Positions 14,598 through 16,642 of a DNA stretch of 16,642 bases are shown here, one piece after another (within the stretch, counting starts at the first letter, position 1; every line of letters starts with the position of its first letter). Below the pieces are notes generated by a model. It was not told where the DNA came from. It did no database searches and saw nothing but the letters and a program-made list of their open reading frames with translations. This stretch comes from CAYZSU01 sp964480565 (GTDB taxonomy: Bacteria; UBA10199; 2-02-FULL-44-16; JAAZCA01): the NCBI GenBank assembly GCA_964480565.1, contig CAYZSU010000045.1:1-16642 (forward strand). Direction: 5' to 3'. The translations under genes and the position numbers were made by a program.

Positions 14598-16076
14598 TTA
14601 TATTGTAAATTTACTAACTAAATTTTTAAGCATTTCTGCTTGTGCAGCAACTTCTTCAGAGGTGGACGCCAACTGTTCTGATGTCGATGCATTGGCTTGT
14701 ACAATGGTTGTGCTTTCTTCCATAGATGCAGCTTCAATTTGCGTAGCTTGGGAGATGGATTGGATTTTATCTGATATGCCAGAAATTAATTCCACAATAG
14801 ATTTTAAACTTCCCCCTGCTTGCTCAGATATTCGGACACCTTCTTCAACTTGCTTGGTACTATTTTGAATTAACTGGGAAATATTCTTGGCAGATGTTGC
14901 ACTGCGCTCAGCTAGTTTTCTAACTTCATCAGCAACTACTGCAAATCCTTTACCATGCTCACCTGCACGTGCTGCTTCAAGCGCTGCATTTAAAGCAAGT
15001 AGATTGGTTTGCTCTGCAATATCAGAAATTAAGGTGACGGCTTCAGCAATTTGTTGAGAGCTTTGTTCAATGCTGCGCATAGCTTCGATATTTGAATCCA
15101 TATTGCGGCCTACTTGTTTAGCAGAGTCAACTGTTTGATAGGCCGCTGAATTAGCCCCTTCTGCATTATTTGCATTTGTTTTAATGGAATCGGATAGAAT
15201 ATTGAAAGTGGATGATTGTTGTTGAGCACCACTTGAAATACTTTGTGAACTGGATGAGATTTCATCGGTTGCACTGGCTAATTGTTCAGCTGCATCGCGT
15301 ACTTCAATGAGGGATTGTCGAATAGTGTCAATCATGGTGTTGAGTTCAACAGCCATGACCTGCAGTTCATCTTGGTGACTTAAATTTGCTTGCATGGTAA
15401 AATTACCTGCAGAGACATCTTTAATCGTTGTTGATAATTCATTGATGGATGTGCTGATGGACTTGGATAAATAGCGAATACAGATAATAACAAAAACTGT
15501 ACCAAGGATAACAGACACAATGACGAATACATTCATGCGTTTTTTTGCGATGGCGACATTATTATTATATTCTTTTTTGAGCTTAGTGAAAATTTCGACT
15601 AATTTATTAAGAGCTGGCATAATTTCTGTTTTGAGAATGGCAGTTCCAATTTCTTTTCGTTCATCATGGGAATAAATGCCAGAATTATCTTCCCATGTTG
15701 TTTTTAAACTTGCAGCTGAGTTGTGAATGCTTACATGAGGTGCTTCTAAATCAAGAACTATTTTTTTTGCTTCTTCAGAAAGTGCTTCAAAGGCGCTACT
15801 TTTAATAAATGCATGATACCAACGGCCTAAATTGCATTTTGTGGAATCTGTTTGTGTATCTATAATGGGTTTGTTATTGAGAATTCCTGAAAAAATATTT
15901 GTTGCCCATTTAAAATGGCCGGTTTCAAGGTCTGTAATCAAACGTTCCATTGAAGCAGCCTTCAGGGCATTATTTGATTGCGTGATTGACACAATGCCAA
16001 GAAATAACATGATAAGTATTAATGCGCCAAATGATCCTACTAATTTCTTTCGGATAGTTAATGATTTTATATTCAT
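14598..16076 (-). CDS. Methyl-accepting chemotaxis protein with extracytoplasmic CZB domain
   Basis: A 492-residue membrane chemoreceptor. TM1 is at about 13-32 and TM2 at about 181-204 (MNVFVIVSVILGTVFVIICI). Between them lies a CZB (chemoreceptor zinc-binding) signature: H54-x2-W, then C81-NLGRWY, then H114-x3-H118, i.e. the expected three His and one Cys. A HAMP domain follows TM2 (SISTSINELSTTIKDVSAGNF), then the signalling domain with the conserved hairpin EQTNLLALNAALEAARAGEHGKGFAVVADEVRKLAERS. The C-terminus (NLVSKFTI) has no CheR-tethering pentapeptide. Likely input is zinc or a zinc-modulated signal such as hypochlorite, based on characterised CZB proteins. The ATG follows GGGGAAGGGAA and lies 42 bp after the cheY-like gene. 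Confidence 0.95.
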   Translation of the reverse strand: MNIKSLTIRKKLVGSFGALILIMLFLGIVSITQSNNALKAASMERLITDLETGHFKWATNIFSGILNNKPIIDTQTDSTKCNLGRWYHAFIKSSAFEALSEEAKKIVLDLEAPHVSIHNSAASLKTTWEDNSGIYSHDERKEIGTAILKTEIMPALNKLVEIFTKLKKEYNNNVAIAKKRMNVFVIVSVILGTVFVIICIRYLSKSISTSINELSTTIKDVSAGNFTMQANLSHQDELQVMAVELNTMIDTIRQSLIEVRDAAEQLASATDEISSSSQSISSGAQQQSSTFNILSDSIKTNANNAEGANSAAYQTVDSAKQVGRNMDSNIEAMRSIEQSSQQIAEAVTLISDIAEQTNLLALNAALEAARAGEHGKGFAVVADEVRKLAERSATSAKNISQLIQNSTKQVEEGVRISEQAGGSLKSIVELISGISDKIQSISQATQIEAASMEESTTIVQANASTSEQLASTSEEVAAQAEMLKNLVSKFTI

Positions 16077-16118
16077 AATATGTTCCCTTCCCCTATTTTA
16101 TAAAAAATTATACGTATA

Positions 16119-16478
16119 TTAATATTTTTTCAATGCTGCTGAGACACGTTTTTCATCGAATGGTTTGACAATGTAATCGGTAGCGCCCAACTTGATGGCT
16201 TGCAACAATGATTCTTTTTGATCAATAGCTGTAATCATGATCACTTTTGCATTAGGATTGATTTCTTTTATTTTTTCTAGCGCTTCCAATCCATTCACTT
16301 GAGGCATAATAATGTCCATTAAAACAAGGTCTGGTTGCAATTTTTTGTAATTATCAATGGCTTCTTGGCCATTATTGCATTCAGCAATAATAGTCATAAT
16401 ATTGTCTTTTTCAATAATATCTCGAAGCATTAAACGGATAATTGGTGCATCATCAACTAACATCACTTTGATACTCAT
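16119..16478 (-). CDS. CheY-like single-domain response regulator
   Basis: A 119-residue stand-alone receiver. All key positions are present: acidic pair D9-D10, phosphorylated D55 (VLMDIIMP), T83 (MITA) and K105 (VKPFD). It has no output domain, so it should act by protein contact, at a flagellar motor or another target. It is the first gene of a pair with the CZB chemoreceptor, which suggests one signalling unit; CheA and CheW are not in the window. The ribosome site AGGAGGAG lies 7 bp before ATG 16478. Naming it CheY itself is not justified, since many bacteria have several such receivers. Confidence 0.93.
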   Translation of the reverse strand: MSIKVMLVDDAPIIRLMLRDIIEKDNIMTIIAECNNGQEAIDNYKKLQPDLVLMDIIMPQVNGLEALEKIKEINPNAKVIMITAIDQKESLLQAIKLGATDYIVKPFDEKRVSAALKKY

Positions 16479-16588
16479 ATTGGCTCCTCCTCATTGCTTA
16501 ATATAGGCATAATAAGCATTTCACATAGTGTATTGATATCACTGACTATAAAACTGCTTTCTAATGTAAGAATAGTATTATTTTGGGA

Positions 16589-16608
16589 TGCACTAGTGTC
16601 CGGTTAAA
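16589..16608. repeat. Possible insertion-element end near the right edge
   Basis: CACTAGTG, an 8-bp palindrome, is followed directly by TCCGGTTAAATT. TAGTGTCCGGTTAA-type sequences resemble terminal repeats of some IS elements (from memory, not searched). The matching end would be outside the window. Confidence 0.25.
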
Positions 16609-16642
16609 TTAAAATAAAAGCATCTGATTAGGATGATGTTTA

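Noticed and set aside
1..16642. CRISPR array, tRNA or rRNA genes
   Set aside because: No regularly spaced repeats and no cloverleaf or rRNA-like sequence apart from the tmRNA were seen on reading.

Overview
The window is AT-rich throughout and carries mostly single-copy housekeeping and envelope genes of a Gram-negative bacterium: ssrA/smpB, tsaD, rsmA, pal, cpoB and an mlaC-like gene. The Pal type (C-terminal C-x-x-H-N-E-E-C-W segment), the hybrid kinase with a Cys-containing PAS domain, the DUF502 protein, the dNK-type kinase and the CZB chemoreceptor together suggest a low-GC deltaproteobacterium-like lineage (Desulfobacterota sensu lato). This is an inference from gene style; no taxonomic marker was searched.

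Left part (1-1127): the end of an unidentified reading frame, a cluster of TTGCCCCC repeats, a terminator, then tmRNA (ssrA, minus strand, CCA not encoded) and its partner smpB directly upstream. Next (1226-3962, all minus): a deoxynucleoside kinase, an amidohydrolase-fold protein that has lost nearly all its metal ligands, and a two-TM DUF502 protein, the last two in a tight pair.

Middle (4341-7948, the only plus-strand genes): a large hybrid sensor kinase whose phospho-accepting His is Tyr and whose ATP-binding motifs and first receiver are degenerate, while its last receiver is intact, followed by a small outer-membrane beta-barrel protein. A 20-bp near-direct repeat lies on each side of this pair. 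Convergent to it is cpoB-tsaD-rsmA (minus), then pal with its own promoter and strong terminator, then an mlaC-like gene whose 5' end reads through a roughly 120-bp inverted-repeat element (MITE-like).

Right part (12115-16478, all minus): a compact three-gene unit (isochorismatase-fold hydrolase, TrxR-fold flavoprotein without CxxC, RlmN/Cfr-like radical SAM protein) that is the best candidate for an undescribed pathway, and a two-gene signalling unit (CheY-like receiver, chemoreceptor with an extracytoplasmic CZB zinc-binding domain).

The recurring theme is protein scaffolds kept with their catalytic residues lost (amidohydrolase, kinase, flavoprotein), plus small repeats that have remodelled gene ends.
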